A stretch of DNA of 64,000 bases, taken from positions 99,357 through 163,356 of the forward strand of contig CALGVA010000016.1 in the NCBI GenBank assembly GCA_937920345.1, read 5' to 3'. Of the stretch, positions 53,309 through 62,867 are shown piece by piece. Source of the DNA: an uncultured Lachnospiraceae bacterium (GTDB lineage: Bacteria > Bacillota > Clostridia > Lachnospirales > Lachnospiraceae). The notes beneath the pieces are model-generated. The model was not told the DNA's origin, did no database searches, and saw nothing but the letters and a program-made list of their open reading frames with translations. Positions within the stretch are counted from its first letter, which is position 1; every line of letters begins with the position of its first letter. The position numbers and the translations under genes are program-made.

Positions 53309-54724
53309 TCAGTATGGAATCCCGTTCCACCTGACTGATGCCGCTGCACCTTCCAGTTCTGCCTCTACAAACAATTCCCCATGCTCGTGCGAAGAGAAAA
53401 CGATATAGTTCTCTGTTTCCCCCTGCATAACCGGTACCTCTTCCGGTTCTCCCGTACCGGTATCCTTCCTGACACGAAAGCTGATCCTGCGGCTGTCCTC
53501 TGACGGGCTGGTCGCAAACCGCAGAAGATAGATCACATATTCTTCCCAGTCCTCCTGGGCAACATCCGGCAGGTACTGTCCATAATCTCCCGATTTCACA
53601 AACTGCAGACCAAATATCTCTCCCTGCAAATCATCTATTTTTTCCTCATAGCTGTCATAGAAGCAGTTCTGATACGTTTCTTTTCCCTGTTCCTGTGCCA
53701 GCAGGAAATCGCCCAGAAACTCTGAGTAGATCTCCGCGCCATAGGCGTTCAGATGTCCTACGTCAAACCAGTACTTACTATCGGATACGTCCAGATACTC
53801 TCTCCTGCAGAGATTAAAGTCATAAAAAGGAATATGATGCTGCTCTGCCAGTTCCGTAACCTGTCTGACAAAATTATCATATCCTCCGACACATGTCAAT
53901 GACAGATCCGTTACCGGACTTACGATCCAGGTCAGTTCAATGTCATGCTCTTCGCAATACTCTACAATTTTCTCAAGATATTCCAGGGATTCCTGTGTCA
54001 TGGGATTCTCTGCAATAGCGCCTTCTTCATACCGCATACAGAAATCACCATACTCAAGTTCACCATAATAAATCCGAAAGCCTTTTCCACCACTTTTTAT
54101 AACTTCACTGCCGTCCGGCGCCGTATAGGAATATGCATGATTTTTCCATTCCTCAGTCTGCTTTCCGCCCACAATTTCCGAAATATAATCCAGGCTGAAA
54201 AGTTTCTCCCTGTAGCGCATAAACGGTAGAAATGTCAGATAGTAATACGCAGGATCGCTCAAATGGAGCATATAAGATAATTTGTTGACAGAGGGTCTCA
54301 TCTGGTTGATTACCGTCCAGCTCGGAGAGAGTGACTGATACTCATGAAAATTTCCTATTCCCGCATTGGTACATAAATAGAACAAATCCAGATATACTCT
54401 GCGGATATTGTGTTTTTTGTCAGCTTCCTTTAACAGATAATAAGAAGTAATCATCTGCTGCTTATGCGTAGAGAGATTAAAGTTATTCTCCCCGTTAATC
54501 TCATCCAGCACTGTCGGATCTATGTCGCAGAAAACGTGGGAGGATCCTAAATATAACCGGTCAATATTCGTATCATCCTCATAAAATTCATACATCATGC
54601 ACCTGGTAAATTCCGTAGTATCATCAACGTACAAATAATTCATGAATTCCGTCACAAGCACTATTACGGCTATAAAAAGAACAAGTATTTTAATATGTGA
54701 AAGAAAGGAACGCAGCCACGTCAT
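53309..54724 (-). CDS. SGNH-like acyltransferase partner protein (AlgJ/DltD-like)
   Basis: A 471-residue protein with one N-terminal membrane helix (residues 12-30) and a large outside domain. LYLGSSHVFCDIDP is the block I serine motif (GSSH in place of GDS) and FDVGHLNAYGAEIYS holds the catalytic Asp and His, both as in AlgJ, AlgX and PatB-type SGNH acetyltransferases. The C-terminal 120 residues have a beta-rich look and may be a carbohydrate-binding domain. It lies directly downstream of an MBOAT gene, and the two probably move an acyl group across the membrane and onto the glycan. Confidence 0.8.
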   Translation of the reverse strand: MTWLRSFLSHIKILVLFIAVIVLVTEFMNYLYVDDTTEFTRCMMYEFYEDDTNIDRLYLGSSHVFCDIDPTVLDEINGENNFNLSTHKQQMITSYYLLKEADKKHNIRRVYLDLFYLCTNAGIGNFHEYQSLSPSWTVINQMRPSVNKLSYMLHLSDPAYYYLTFLPFMRYREKLFSLDYISEIVGGKQTEEWKNHAYSYTAPDGSEVIKSGGKGFRIYYGELEYGDFCMRYEEGAIAENPMTQESLEYLEKIVEYCEEHDIELTWIVSPVTDLSLTCVGGYDNFVRQVTELAEQHHIPFYDFNLCRREYLDVSDSKYWFDVGHLNAYGAEIYSEFLGDFLLAQEQGKETYQNCFYDSYEEKIDDLQGEIFGLQFVKSGDYGQYLPDVAQEDWEEYVIYLLRFATSPSEDSRRISFRVRKDTGTGEPEEVPVMQGETENYIVFSSHEHGELFVEAELEGAAASVRWNGIPY

Positions 54725-54819
54725 AATTTATCCTATACCCTTTACAAATTACTTACCAGCAGCAGTCCGAATGACTCATGTCAAATCCGGACACTGACAG
54801 TTCTATCCGGCTTGTAACG

Positions 54820-54848
54820 ATCATACCCCTGCAACTGTATAATTTCAA
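54820..54848 (-). promoter_or_regulatory. Sigma-A promoter in front of the SGNH-like gene
   Basis: On the minus strand: TTGAAA, 17-bp spacer, TATGAT, in a 180-bp gap. The predicted leader of about 90 nt holds a nested hairpin (CCGGA paired with TCCGG around ACTGTCAGT). A CCGTGA/TCACGG hairpin just upstream, followed by GTTT, may be a weak terminator for the MBOAT gene. Confidence 0.65.
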
Positions 54849-54904
54849 GTCCTAAACCCGTGATCCTCTTCACGGCCATTCATGCACAGTAAGAAGGAAT
54901 CTTC

Positions 54905-56326
54905 CTAAAATGCAAAATAAATGAATGAGCTCACGTCATAATTAACTCCATAAATTCCAAAAATAATGACAGTCATCAACATACATGCACACAGACAGGT
55001 TCTGACCGACCAGTGCCATTTACTCATGATATCCAGTACATACTTCTTACGGTCATGCAGCATGTCAACTGCTGTAAGCAGCATAATCATCAGAATCAAA
55101 AAGCCGAATTCCGCCCGCATGATCCCGAATTGATACAGGGAACCATCCCAAAGCACAGACGGATCAAAATCCACTATCATGCCCCTGATCATTCTAAGAG
55201 CTCTGCCCGCGCTGTCTGCCCGGAAGAAAATTAACGTAAAATCAAACAGAAGAAAAATCACCACCGTCTGCAGCACTCTATATATTTTTCCCGTCTTTTT
55301 GACTCCGAACATATCCATAAGCCTTGTCCGCACCGGCATAAACACATCACCGGCCACTTGATAGAAGCCGTTTAGCCCGCCCCATATAAAATATTTCCAG
55401 CCGTTGCCATGCCAGATGCCGCTGACTAAGAATACGATCATAATATTCATATACTTTCTGAACCGCCCCTTACGGCTGCCGCCCAGAGGAATATAGAGAT
55501 AGTCCCTGAACCATCCTGTCAGTGACATATGCCATCTGCGCCAGAATTCACTGACTGTAGTCGCCAGATACGGCGCCGCGAAGTTTTCCGTCACAGCAAA
55601 ACCGAGCGTCCTGCCCGCTCCCATGGCAATCGTGGAATATCCGGCAAAATCACAGTAAATCTGTATCGCATATAATATTGTAGCCACGATTACGTATACG
55701 CCGCCCAGACTCTGATCATATACCGCATTGACAAATATGGCGATCCGCTCGGCAATGACCAGTTTCATAAAATATCCCCACAGCATCATACATAATCCCT
55801 GTCTGATATTTTCTTCACGATAAGCTGTCTGCTCCTCATTTTGCAGCTGCCTGAGCAGATTGGTGGATCTCTCAATCGGTCCGGACACCACCGTCGGAAA
55901 GAAAGAGAGAAACAGCGCATACCGCAAAAAATTACGTTCCGGCTCTGTCTTCCCGCGATACACATCCGTAATATACCCAAAGGACTGAAGCGTATAGAAA
56001 GAAATCCCCATCACAAATATAAAATATTTGCAGTAGAGAAGCGTGCTGAATACCATTACGGCAAGCAGCAGAATACAGACCTTTTTAAACCGTATTCTGG
56101 CTTTCTCTTCCATAGCATGTCTGTCGAGCCGGGTCATCCCCAGCGCGCCGAAATAAGTGACGGCAGTAATCCATAGAAGCGCGAGTCCGTATTTGGCACC
56201 CCAGCTCATGTAGAAATAGTAGCTGACAATTAGAAGCCATATCCGGCGAAAGCGCTTCGGAATAATATAATAAACCAGCACCACAACGGGGAAAAAAAAC
56301 AAAAATGTAAATGAAGTAACCGCCAT
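54905..56326 (-). CDS. MBOAT O-acyltransferase (AlgI/PatA/DltB-like)
   Basis: A 473-residue membrane-bound O-acyltransferase with about eleven helices. The family signature is clear: FWRRWHMSLTGWFRDYLYIPLGGSRKG followed by FLVSGIWHGNGWKYFIWGGLNG, where the second histidine is the catalytic residue. It passes acyl (often acetyl) groups from the cytoplasm to a surface polymer. The ATG at 56326 with AGGA upstream starts 2 bp after the GT2 stop; the longer frame runs deep into that gene and is rejected. Its SGNH partner gene follows. Confidence 0.93.
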   Translation of the reverse strand: MAVTSFTFLFFFPVVVLVYYIIPKRFRRIWLLIVSYYFYMSWGAKYGLALLWITAVTYFGALGMTRLDRHAMEEKARIRFKKVCILLLAVMVFSTLLYCKYFIFVMGISFYTLQSFGYITDVYRGKTEPERNFLRYALFLSFFPTVVSGPIERSTNLLRQLQNEEQTAYREENIRQGLCMMLWGYFMKLVIAERIAIFVNAVYDQSLGGVYVIVATILYAIQIYCDFAGYSTIAMGAGRTLGFAVTENFAAPYLATTVSEFWRRWHMSLTGWFRDYLYIPLGGSRKGRFRKYMNIMIVFLVSGIWHGNGWKYFIWGGLNGFYQVAGDVFMPVRTRLMDMFGVKKTGKIYRVLQTVVIFLLFDFTLIFFRADSAGRALRMIRGMIVDFDPSVLWDGSLYQFGIMRAEFGFLILMIMLLTAVDMLHDRKKYVLDIMSKWHWSVRTCLCACMLMTVIIFGIYGVNYDVSSFIYFAF

Positions 56327-56328
56327 AC

Positions 56329-57243
56329 TTATATTTCCTTTCTTCCGAACCTCTTTCTCCGGTAATCGCCGATTCCGCTTAAAGTAGCCTGTACAAGCGC
56401 TTTTTTTCCCTGACAAAGCCACACTGCGCAGCACACTGTTCTGTTGACTGCATAATACAGCAAAAACAAGGGATATCTTCTTCCAAGGTGCATCCGGTTG
56501 CAAAGCAGCCAGTTGCGGGCGATGTAGTATGCACACAGAGGGCTGTCCGCTCCTTTGGAACTGGCGCCGACTTTATGATAAATTACCGCCTGCGGGCAGT
56601 ACCAGATTGCAATTCCCGTTTCCCGCAGTCTGAAACTATATTCCGTATCCTCATAATACAGGAAAAACCTTTCGTCCAGAAGCCCGGCCCGTTTAATCAC
56701 CGCTTCCGGCAGAAGCAGACAACATCCTGTCGCAAATCCGATCCGGCGCTCTTCACCGAACTGTCCTGTGTCCTTCCGGTTCAGCCCGATATGGCGTACC
56801 TTGCGGATGACCGGCGATACCTCACCGCCCGCCGACCAGATCACATCCCTGTAATCGCTGTAGCAAATCTTCGGCGCAATCATGCAGTCCGGATGTTTCT
56901 GTGCACATACCAGAAGCTGTGCCAGCATGTCTTCCTCCGCTTCCGTATCGTTATTCAGAAGCAGAAAGTAGTCCGCCCCCCAGGCGGCGGCCCTCCGGAT
57001 TCCGACATTGTTAGCGTAAGAAAATCCGTAATTGTCGTCAAGCAGGATCGCTTCTATCTGCTGCCCTGTCCCAAAGCGTTCCTGTATGATCCGCATGGAA
57101 TCATCCCCCGACGCATTATCCACAACATAGATTTTCATTTCGAAAGCATCTCCGCCGCACGCTCTCTGCGCAAGCAGAGATTCGATACACGCGGTATTAT
57201 ATTGTCTGCCGTTATAGTTCACTAAAATCACCGCAATCTTCAC
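56329..57243 (-). CDS. GT2 glycosyltransferase, rhamnosyltransferase-like
   Basis: A 304-residue GT2 enzyme: VILVNYNGRQYN at the N-terminus, VDNASGDDS, and FLLLNNDTEAEED for the metal site, then CCLLLPEAVIKRAGLLDERFFLYYEDTE, a motif shared with WbbL/RgpF-type rhamnosyltransferases. The end (about 45 residues) is basic with aromatic residues and may bind the membrane. The best start is a GTG at 57243 with GAGAGG 6 nt upstream; the ATG at 57285 has GCGGG directly against it. It lies 56 bp after a GT4 gene. The donor might be dTDP-rhamnose, but that is family inference. Confidence 0.88.
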   Translation of the reverse strand: MKIAVILVNYNGRQYNTACIESLLAQRACGGDAFEMKIYVVDNASGDDSMRIIQERFGTGQQIEAILLDDNYGFSYANNVGIRRAAAWGADYFLLLNNDTEAEEDMLAQLLVCAQKHPDCMIAPKICYSDYRDVIWSAGGEVSPVIRKVRHIGLNRKDTGQFGEERRIGFATGCCLLLPEAVIKRAGLLDERFFLYYEDTEYSFRLRETGIAIWYCPQAVIYHKVGASSKGADSPLCAYYIARNWLLCNRMHLGRRYPLFLLYYAVNRTVCCAVWLCQGKKALVQATLSGIGDYRRKRFGRKEI

Positions 57244-57299
57244 ACAACACCTCTCCGGTTCCCTGCAGACCGCATCACAGCGCATCCCGCAACAGTATT

Positions 57300-58445
57300 T
57301 TACATTTCACCTTTTCCCAAATATCTGTGTAACAGCCGGTAATATTTCTGTGTCAGACGCTCCTGATCATATGCCGTAAAGTCCATCTCTCCGATCCTGT
57401 CCGCGGGATTTTGCATAAGACTGATCCATTCCTGCACATCATACGGATCAGACACATAATTCGCTTTACCCTGCGTTATTTCAGGAATGCAGGTTTTATC
57501 CGTCGCAATGACGACCGCCCCGAAAAGCATCGCCTCAACCGGAGGCATGCCGAATCCTTCAAACACACTTGGGAACAGGAATGCCCTGCTGTATTTGTAG
57601 AGCGCGTTCCGCTCCCGATTCTCAACAAATCCGGTCAATGTAATCTCCCGTTCCAGCCCGCGCATTGCTATCTGCTCCTCCAGCGCTGTTCTGCTCTCAC
57701 CGTTTACGCCTGAAATCAGCAGTCTCGCCGGCAGATCCATCTTCTGCTCTTTGATCTGTCCGATAACATCAATGACCGTACTCAGGTTTTTATGCGGTAT
57801 CAGTTGCGAAACCGTATAATAGTACTCGTTTTCCTTCACACCATACTTTTCAGACAGCTCCGCCGGTCCTGCCACATCATCCGGATCGACTGTAATCGGA
57901 TTATAGATGGTCGTGATCTTATCCGGCCGCACATGATATCTGTCAATAATATCCTCCCGCACCCAGTCGGAAATAGCCACAATATGCCGGGACAAATGCA
58001 CATCCAGCCACCAGCACAATCTGGAATAAGCAATCTCATGAAAGGGATGGTATTCCGGATAATGCGCCGCCTGCAGATCATGAATCACATTGACATAACT
58101 GATGCCGCCATTCAAAAGCGGCCTGCAGTAAACAGGAATGAAACACTTTCTGATCTGATGTCTGCGGAGCAGTCTGTTCTGACAGAAAAACTGCCAGAGA
58201 ATGCGCTTCGCAATATTAGCGGATGCAATATCCACTTCCAAAAGCGAGATTCTTGCATCGGACGCATAACACGCCAGCGATGCCTTATTGTCCTTAGAAA
58301 CCAGCAGGTGAAAATGAAAATCTTCCTTCAGCCGCAGAAAACCGTCCAGCAGGTTTCTGATATAAAACTCTGTTCCGCCTACCTGCCTTGGTCTTAGCCA
58401 CAGCAGGTCAATCGCTATTTCCATGCCATTGTTTCTGTCACACAT
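57300..58445 (-). CDS. GT4 glycosyltransferase
   Basis: A 381-residue GT-B enzyme with WLRPRQVGGTEFYIRNLL at the N-terminus and, in the C-terminal domain, VSQLIPHKNL, LTGFV and FLFPSVFEGFGMPPVEAM, the canonical E-x7-E region of mannosyltransferase-like GT4 proteins. The ATG overlaps the ABC transporter stop (TAATG) with GAGGA 6 nt upstream in the end of that gene. It is therefore tightly coupled to the flippase. Mannosyl or rhamnosyl transfer is likely; proof is not possible from sequence. Confidence 0.91.
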   Translation of the reverse strand: MCDRNNGMEIAIDLLWLRPRQVGGTEFYIRNLLDGFLRLKEDFHFHLLVSKDNKASLACYASDARISLLEVDIASANIAKRILWQFFCQNRLLRRHQIRKCFIPVYCRPLLNGGISYVNVIHDLQAAHYPEYHPFHEIAYSRLCWWLDVHLSRHIVAISDWVREDIIDRYHVRPDKITTIYNPITVDPDDVAGPAELSEKYGVKENEYYYTVSQLIPHKNLSTVIDVIGQIKEQKMDLPARLLISGVNGESRTALEEQIAMRGLEREITLTGFVENRERNALYKYSRAFLFPSVFEGFGMPPVEAMLFGAVVIATDKTCIPEITQGKANYVSDPYDVQEWISLMQNPADRIGEMDFTAYDQERLTQKYYRLLHRYLGKGEM

Positions 58446-60226
58446 TACAATTCCTCAAACACTTCCGCCTTGCTTTTCTCTGTCACTTTGCCATCCCCGA
58501 CTTCATAAATCACATCCACATTGCGGATCGTCGTCAGGCGGTGAGCGATGATGATCATCGTCTTCATGCCCTGCAGATTCTCCACCGCCTCCATAACTGC
58601 GGCCTCCGTGTCATTGTCCAGCGCCGATGTCGCCTCATCAAGCACAAGTATTTCCGGATCATGGTAGAGTGCTCTGGCGATTCCGATACGCTGTCTCTGC
58701 CCGCCGGATAATCTGACACCTCTGTCACCCACTATTGTATCCAGACCGTGCGGCAGACTGTCAATAAACTCTGTGAGCTGCGCTTTCTCCATAGCCTGCA
58801 GCACTGCCTGTTCATTTATATTCTCCTGCTTTATTCCGAAAGCTATATTATTCCGGATCGTATCATCCGACAGGTAGATCACCTGCGGAATGTAACCGAT
58901 TTGCGCGTGAAAGGTCTTGGGCTTCTCATGCACATTGATATGATCGGCCATGACTACGCCCTTCTGTGGTGTCAGTAATCCAAGTATAATGTCCACCATA
59001 GTAGTCTTACCGGCACCGGAAGCGCCTATAAATGCTACTGTCTGCCCTTTTTTGATCGACAGGCTGGCATCGTCTATTACCGGCTCCTCAGTGTCGGGAT
59101 AATAGTAGGTTACACTCTTCACGTCAATGCTTTTGTGCAGGTTCCAGTCTTCTTTTCTCTCACTGTCCTGCTTTTCAATATAGTCTTCAATTTCCACCAG
59201 GTCATGATAAACCAGGTCCACGGAGGGCAGCGCATACAACATATTCGTGGCATGTTCGTTGATACGTCCTACGCTCGGCATCAGCCGAAACGCCGCCACT
59301 GCAAATACCGTCAGCTGAGAAATATAATAGGTCATATCCGCTTCTCCAAACAGCACCTTAACAATAATCCCGACCAGAAGACCGGAGATTGCCACGGCTT
59401 CCACCGCATACTTTGGCAGAATGGAAATCGTTCTGGCAATCCGCAGTCCACGGGCAAATTTTTCATAATATCTGCGGTACTCCTCTGTGAAAAATTCCTC
59501 CCGCTCCAGAATTTTGATTTCCTTGATACCGCCCAGCGCCTGATTCATCCATTGAAAGATCCTGCCCTGATATCCCTGGTTATCCTGTCCCAGCCTGCGG
59601 CTGTATTTTCTGGTAAGAAGCAGAAAAGATCCCACACACACAACCAATAATCCCAAAACGATGATAGTAATAGACTTGCTGACGAATAAAAGATAAACCA
59701 CCAGCACAAAACAAACTGCCAGTTCCGCCACAAGTTCCAGAGAATACAGAATCACCTGCATGAACTTGGCGGTATCTTCCTGCAGGCTTCTTTGCAGCTC
59801 GGCAATGTTTTTATTCAGGTGGAAGGTATACGGTTCTTTCATATAGGTATTTAACAACCTTGTAGACAACTTCATCTGCGTGTTGTACGAAAATCTGTAT
59901 ATATAACTTTTTTCTATGATCAGATAAACATTCTTAACAAGATACACTATAATAATAGCAACCGACAATGCTGCCAGAAAGCTCTTGGCCGAATGAAAAT
60001 GAAACTGGTCATAGAACAGCTTCAGATACCACTTTTTCTGAATCTTCCCCGGCTCCTGGATGATCTCGATGAAGGGCATGAAGATCGTTACACCAAGAAG
60101 TTCCAGAAAGCTGCCGATCACTACAGCCACAAGCAATGCACCAATCTTCCACTTGTCTCTTTTGTCAAAAATATATCCCAGTCTGGTGAGCATACCTGCT
60201 CCCTTGTTCTCATTTGCTCTACTCAT
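58445..60226 (-). CDS. ABC transporter, fused permease-ATPase (PglK/MsbA-like flippase), copy 2
   Basis: A 593-residue half-transporter paralogous to the one at 33323. The ATPase has Walker A GASGAGKTT, signature LSGGQRQR, Walker B ILVLDEATSALD and switch IAHRL. Six helices precede it. Being embedded in glycosyltransferase genes it probably flips a lipid-linked oligosaccharide. Two starts are possible: the ATG at 60226 with AAGGAG 12 nt upstream, or 60193 with GGGAG 5-7 nt upstream. The two copies are divergent, so they do not look like a recent duplication. Confidence 0.88.
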   Translation of the reverse strand: MSRANENKGAGMLTRLGYIFDKRDKWKIGALLVAVVIGSFLELLGVTIFMPFIEIIQEPGKIQKKWYLKLFYDQFHFHSAKSFLAALSVAIIIVYLVKNVYLIIEKSYIYRFSYNTQMKLSTRLLNTYMKEPYTFHLNKNIAELQRSLQEDTAKFMQVILYSLELVAELAVCFVLVVYLLFVSKSITIIVLGLLVVCVGSFLLLTRKYSRRLGQDNQGYQGRIFQWMNQALGGIKEIKILEREEFFTEEYRRYYEKFARGLRIARTISILPKYAVEAVAISGLLVGIIVKVLFGEADMTYYISQLTVFAVAAFRLMPSVGRINEHATNMLYALPSVDLVYHDLVEIEDYIEKQDSERKEDWNLHKSIDVKSVTYYYPDTEEPVIDDASLSIKKGQTVAFIGASGAGKTTMVDIILGLLTPQKGVVMADHINVHEKPKTFHAQIGYIPQVIYLSDDTIRNNIAFGIKQENINEQAVLQAMEKAQLTEFIDSLPHGLDTIVGDRGVRLSGGQRQRIGIARALYHDPEILVLDEATSALDNDTEAAVMEAVENLQGMKTMIIIAHRLTTIRNVDVIYEVGDGKVTEKSKAEVFEEL

Positions 60227-60270
60227 TTATTTCAGATACTCCTTCATCCTTGACCGCCATCCCGCAGCCT

Positions 60271-60843
60271 TTAGAAAAGTGCGCTGCACAGACTCCTGTG
60301 CGAATCCCGGTCGCTGATCTTCCTCGCCGGTATACCGCCCCAGGTAGTGCCCGGCTCCGTGATATCCTTCGTGACCACCGCGCCTGCACCGATTGCCACA
60401 TCATCCGCTATGGTAACCGCTCCCATCACTTTGGCGCCGCTTCCGAAATAGCAGTTATCTCCGATTACAGCCGCATCATGACTTCCGTTGACGGCTCCGA
60501 TCGTTACCCCTTCCTGCAGTCTGCAGTTTCTGCCTGCTTTCACATTGCCATGCACGACAATCGTTCCATAATGCGGGATTGCCAATCCTTCACGAAATAC
60601 ATTAGGCGGGATCGTAAATCCGAGTTTTACGCTCAGGCGGTGAAATCTGAGTTTATGATATTTTCTGATCACCGTTCCCGCAAGACCGCTTCTGCAGTTA
60701 ATATCATACTCCACCTTGCGTAACAGGATCTCAAACTTCCAGATCTCATCACCGAATAATCTGGGTCGCCTGTCCTGTTTTCTGTTCAACGCCAGCTGAT
60801 CCTGTTTCAAATATTGTCTGTACGCTTCTTTGCTATCGATCAT
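60271..60843 (-). CDS. Serine O-acetyltransferase-like hexapeptide acetyltransferase
   Basis: A 190-residue protein whose C-terminal half is a CysE-like left-handed beta-helix: IPHYGTIVVHGNVKAGRNCRLQEGVTIG, IGDNCYFGSGAKVMG, VAIGAGAVVTKD and GIPARK. The short N-terminal domain lacks the full CysE helical bundle. In glycan loci such proteins O-acetylate a sugar in the cytoplasm; a true cysteine role would need a CysK gene, and none is near. The ATG overlaps the GT-D gene stop (ATGA). Alternatively it might supply cysteine together with sulfate uptake, but no reduction genes are present, so I favour sugar acetylation. Confidence 0.82.
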   Translation of the reverse strand: MIDSKEAYRQYLKQDQLALNRKQDRRPRLFGDEIWKFEILLRKVEYDINCRSGLAGTVIRKYHKLRFHRLSVKLGFTIPPNVFREGLAIPHYGTIVVHGNVKAGRNCRLQEGVTIGAVNGSHDAAVIGDNCYFGSGAKVMGAVTIADDVAIGAGAVVTKDITEPGTTWGGIPARKISDRDSHRSLCSALF

Positions 60844-61718
60844 AACCACACCTTCACCTGCTCCAGATACCGCGCATACGCTTCATTGTGCGCAGCCGCC
60901 TGCCGGTTCGCCTCCTCGCCGGCAATGCTGTGCTTCGCAAGCGTCGTTTTATCCGTCGCCTTTCTCAGATACCACTCATACTCCATATCCATATTACCGA
61001 TGTCCAGAACACGATACCCTCTCTGAAACAGTTCCACTGCCAGGAACTTAGCGGCGACACCGACAGACAAGAGAAAAAGCCGGTCTTTATCATACTGTTC
61101 ACATGCGCTCAAGATCTCAGGCAGTGCCCCGTAGGCATTGCTGGGCGGACAGATGATCCGCTCAATGCCTGCCGCGGTATCAAGCAGGTCATTTCCCACA
61201 CCGTTGTGCGTCCTCGTGCCCTCTACGACCACAATATTTTTATTTTCCCATATTTTTCTTATTTTTACAAACCATCGGTCACACCTGCTGCGGTCCCCGG
61301 CAAAATAATAGCAGCGTGAAACAAATGTAGAGCCGTATACACGATTCCTGTTGCAATATCTCTCATACGTCTTCCTGTTAAAAAGCAGGTGATCCTTCCA
61401 GAACTGCCTGCTTGCCTTACGGTGATCCGACAGCGTCCGGAAGATATCCGGAATCGTTACCATCAGATCGTCGTGTCTGTATGCAAGAATCGACGCAAGT
61501 CCTTCTCCGATCTCCGGAGCCGCCTGCTGCAGCATAAGGTCTACGCCCCGAATCATCACAATCTCACCGTCCCCGAAGCGCACCATACTCTTACCGGTAT
61601 GCAGCAGCTCGTCGATCGTCTCATCAATGGTATGCACTTTGATCCGGCTGCGCAGGATGCCTTTTTCGTACAGGAAATAGACAGCCGCCGCCAGAACATT
61701 CTTTATTTTACGCTTCAT
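60840..61718 (-). CDS. GT-D fold glycosyltransferase (DUF1792/SP_1767 family)
   Basis: A 292-residue glycosyltransferase. The signature RFGDGEI (47-53) holds the DxE metal site (Asp50, Glu52) of the GT-D fold, first described for the DUF1792 domain of streptococcal DGT1. IVVVEGTRTHNGVGNDLL and CPPSNAYGALPEIL match the same family, which normally transfers glucose in serine-rich adhesin or capsule glycosylation. The ATG directly follows the stop of the upstream GT4 gene, with AGGAGA inside its last codons. It uses no membrane anchor. Confidence 0.87.
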   Translation of the reverse strand: MKRKIKNVLAAAVYFLYEKGILRSRIKVHTIDETIDELLHTGKSMVRFGDGEIVMIRGVDLMLQQAAPEIGEGLASILAYRHDDLMVTIPDIFRTLSDHRKASRQFWKDHLLFNRKTYERYCNRNRVYGSTFVSRCYYFAGDRSRCDRWFVKIRKIWENKNIVVVEGTRTHNGVGNDLLDTAAGIERIICPPSNAYGALPEILSACEQYDKDRLFLLSVGVAAKFLAVELFQRGYRVLDIGNMDMEYEWYLRKATDKTTLAKHSIAGEEANRQAAAHNEAYARYLEQVKVWL

Positions 61719-62867
61719 TTAATTCTCCTGCTGCGTCAGCAGCTTCTCCCGCATCTGCATAACAGTGCAATAATACTTGTCAAAATTATATTTCTCCACA
61801 ACAGCCTGATATCCCGCCGCTCCCATTGCTTTCATCCGCTCCCTGTCGGACAGCATCATATCCAGTTTACGCTGCAGATCCGCCTGATCACAGTCTCTGA
61901 ACTGATAACCGGTAACGCTGTCCTCCACGTAGCATGCGGTACCGTTGGTATCACTGCAGATCACGGGAAGCGAATAGCTCATGGCTTCCAGCTGTGATAC
62001 CGAAGCCATTTCACGAGTACTCGGAATCACATACAGATCAGCCGCCAGATACTCCTTCTCCATCTCGCTGCGAGGCACGTTCGTCTTCACCGTAACGATA
62101 TCCTGCATATGATGCTCCGCCACATACTGCCTGACCTGCTCACAATATTCTTTCTGAAAATGATTCGTCGCCTCGCCAATCAGCGTCAGTCTGATTTTCC
62201 TGTTCTGCAGCAGTTCCCCGACTGCCTGTAGAAGCAGCAGGTGGTGTTTCCTGATCTCATACTTGCCGATACAGAGAATATGTACCGTATCATCTGTAAA
62301 ATATTTTCTCTTCTCCGGCGCTCTGCGCGGTTCCATGACAAAAGGTACGAAATAATCGTTCTCTTTGACAGTCATTTCCGGTTTCTTCACTCCCATAACC
62401 GGCGTCATGCGCATCCCCGGCGACAGCCGGTCCGCAATGCGGTGCACAAAATCTCTCCCGGCAGGTTCGGACCACAGCGGATTCTGGTTATAAAGAATGC
62501 AAGGGTACCCCTTCTTCCTGCAGATCAGATACGCTGCCATGGAGTAGACCGAGCGTTCCCTGAGGATCACAATATCCGGCGCAAAGTCACAGATCAGTTT
62601 CCGCAGCTTCCGCAGCGGAGGAAATCCGTGCTGTATCTTATATACGATCGCCTCCGGTCTCCTTCTGTGGATCACTTTCACATACAGAAAATCAATCAGC
62701 CGGTACAGCGTCGAATAGCCAAGAACGATCGGCGTAACATAGGAATAATCCTCTATCACAGCGGCATAATGGCTGATAAAACAGACTTCATGCCCATGTT
62801 CTATCAGCCCTTTCATGATATCCGTCTGATTGGTATGATAACGCGGAGCTACATACAGGAATCTCAT
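61719..62867 (-). CDS. GT4 glycosyltransferase
   Basis: A 382-residue GT-B enzyme. FLYVAPRYHTNQ starts the N-terminal domain; the C-terminal domain has ILCIGKYEIRKHH, LTLIGEA and VIPSTREMASVSQLEAMSYSLPVICSD, where the two glutamates of the family 4 motif are visible. Its ATG overlaps the radical SAM gene stop (ATGA), and its own TAA is followed directly by the next ATG, so three genes are translationally linked. Confidence 0.9.
   Translation of the reverse strand: MRFLYVAPRYHTNQTDIMKGLIEHGHEVCFISHYAAVIEDYSYVTPIVLGYSTLYRLIDFLYVKVIHRRRPEAIVYKIQHGFPPLRKLRKLICDFAPDIVILRERSVYSMAAYLICRKKGYPCILYNQNPLWSEPAGRDFVHRIADRLSPGMRMTPVMGVKKPEMTVKENDYFVPFVMEPRRAPEKRKYFTDDTVHILCIGKYEIRKHHLLLLQAVGELLQNRKIRLTLIGEATNHFQKEYCEQVRQYVAEHHMQDIVTVKTNVPRSEMEKEYLAADLYVIPSTREMASVSQLEAMSYSLPVICSDTNGTACYVEDSVTGYQFRDCDQADLQRKLDMMLSDRERMKAMGAAGYQAVVEKYNFDKYYCTVMQMREKLLTQQEN

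Noticed and set aside
60271..60843. Serine acetyltransferase for cysteine synthesis linked to sulfate uptake
   Set aside because: The N-terminal CysE helical domain is short, there is no cysK or sulfite reductase gene, and the neighbours are glycosyltransferases; sugar acetylation is more likely.
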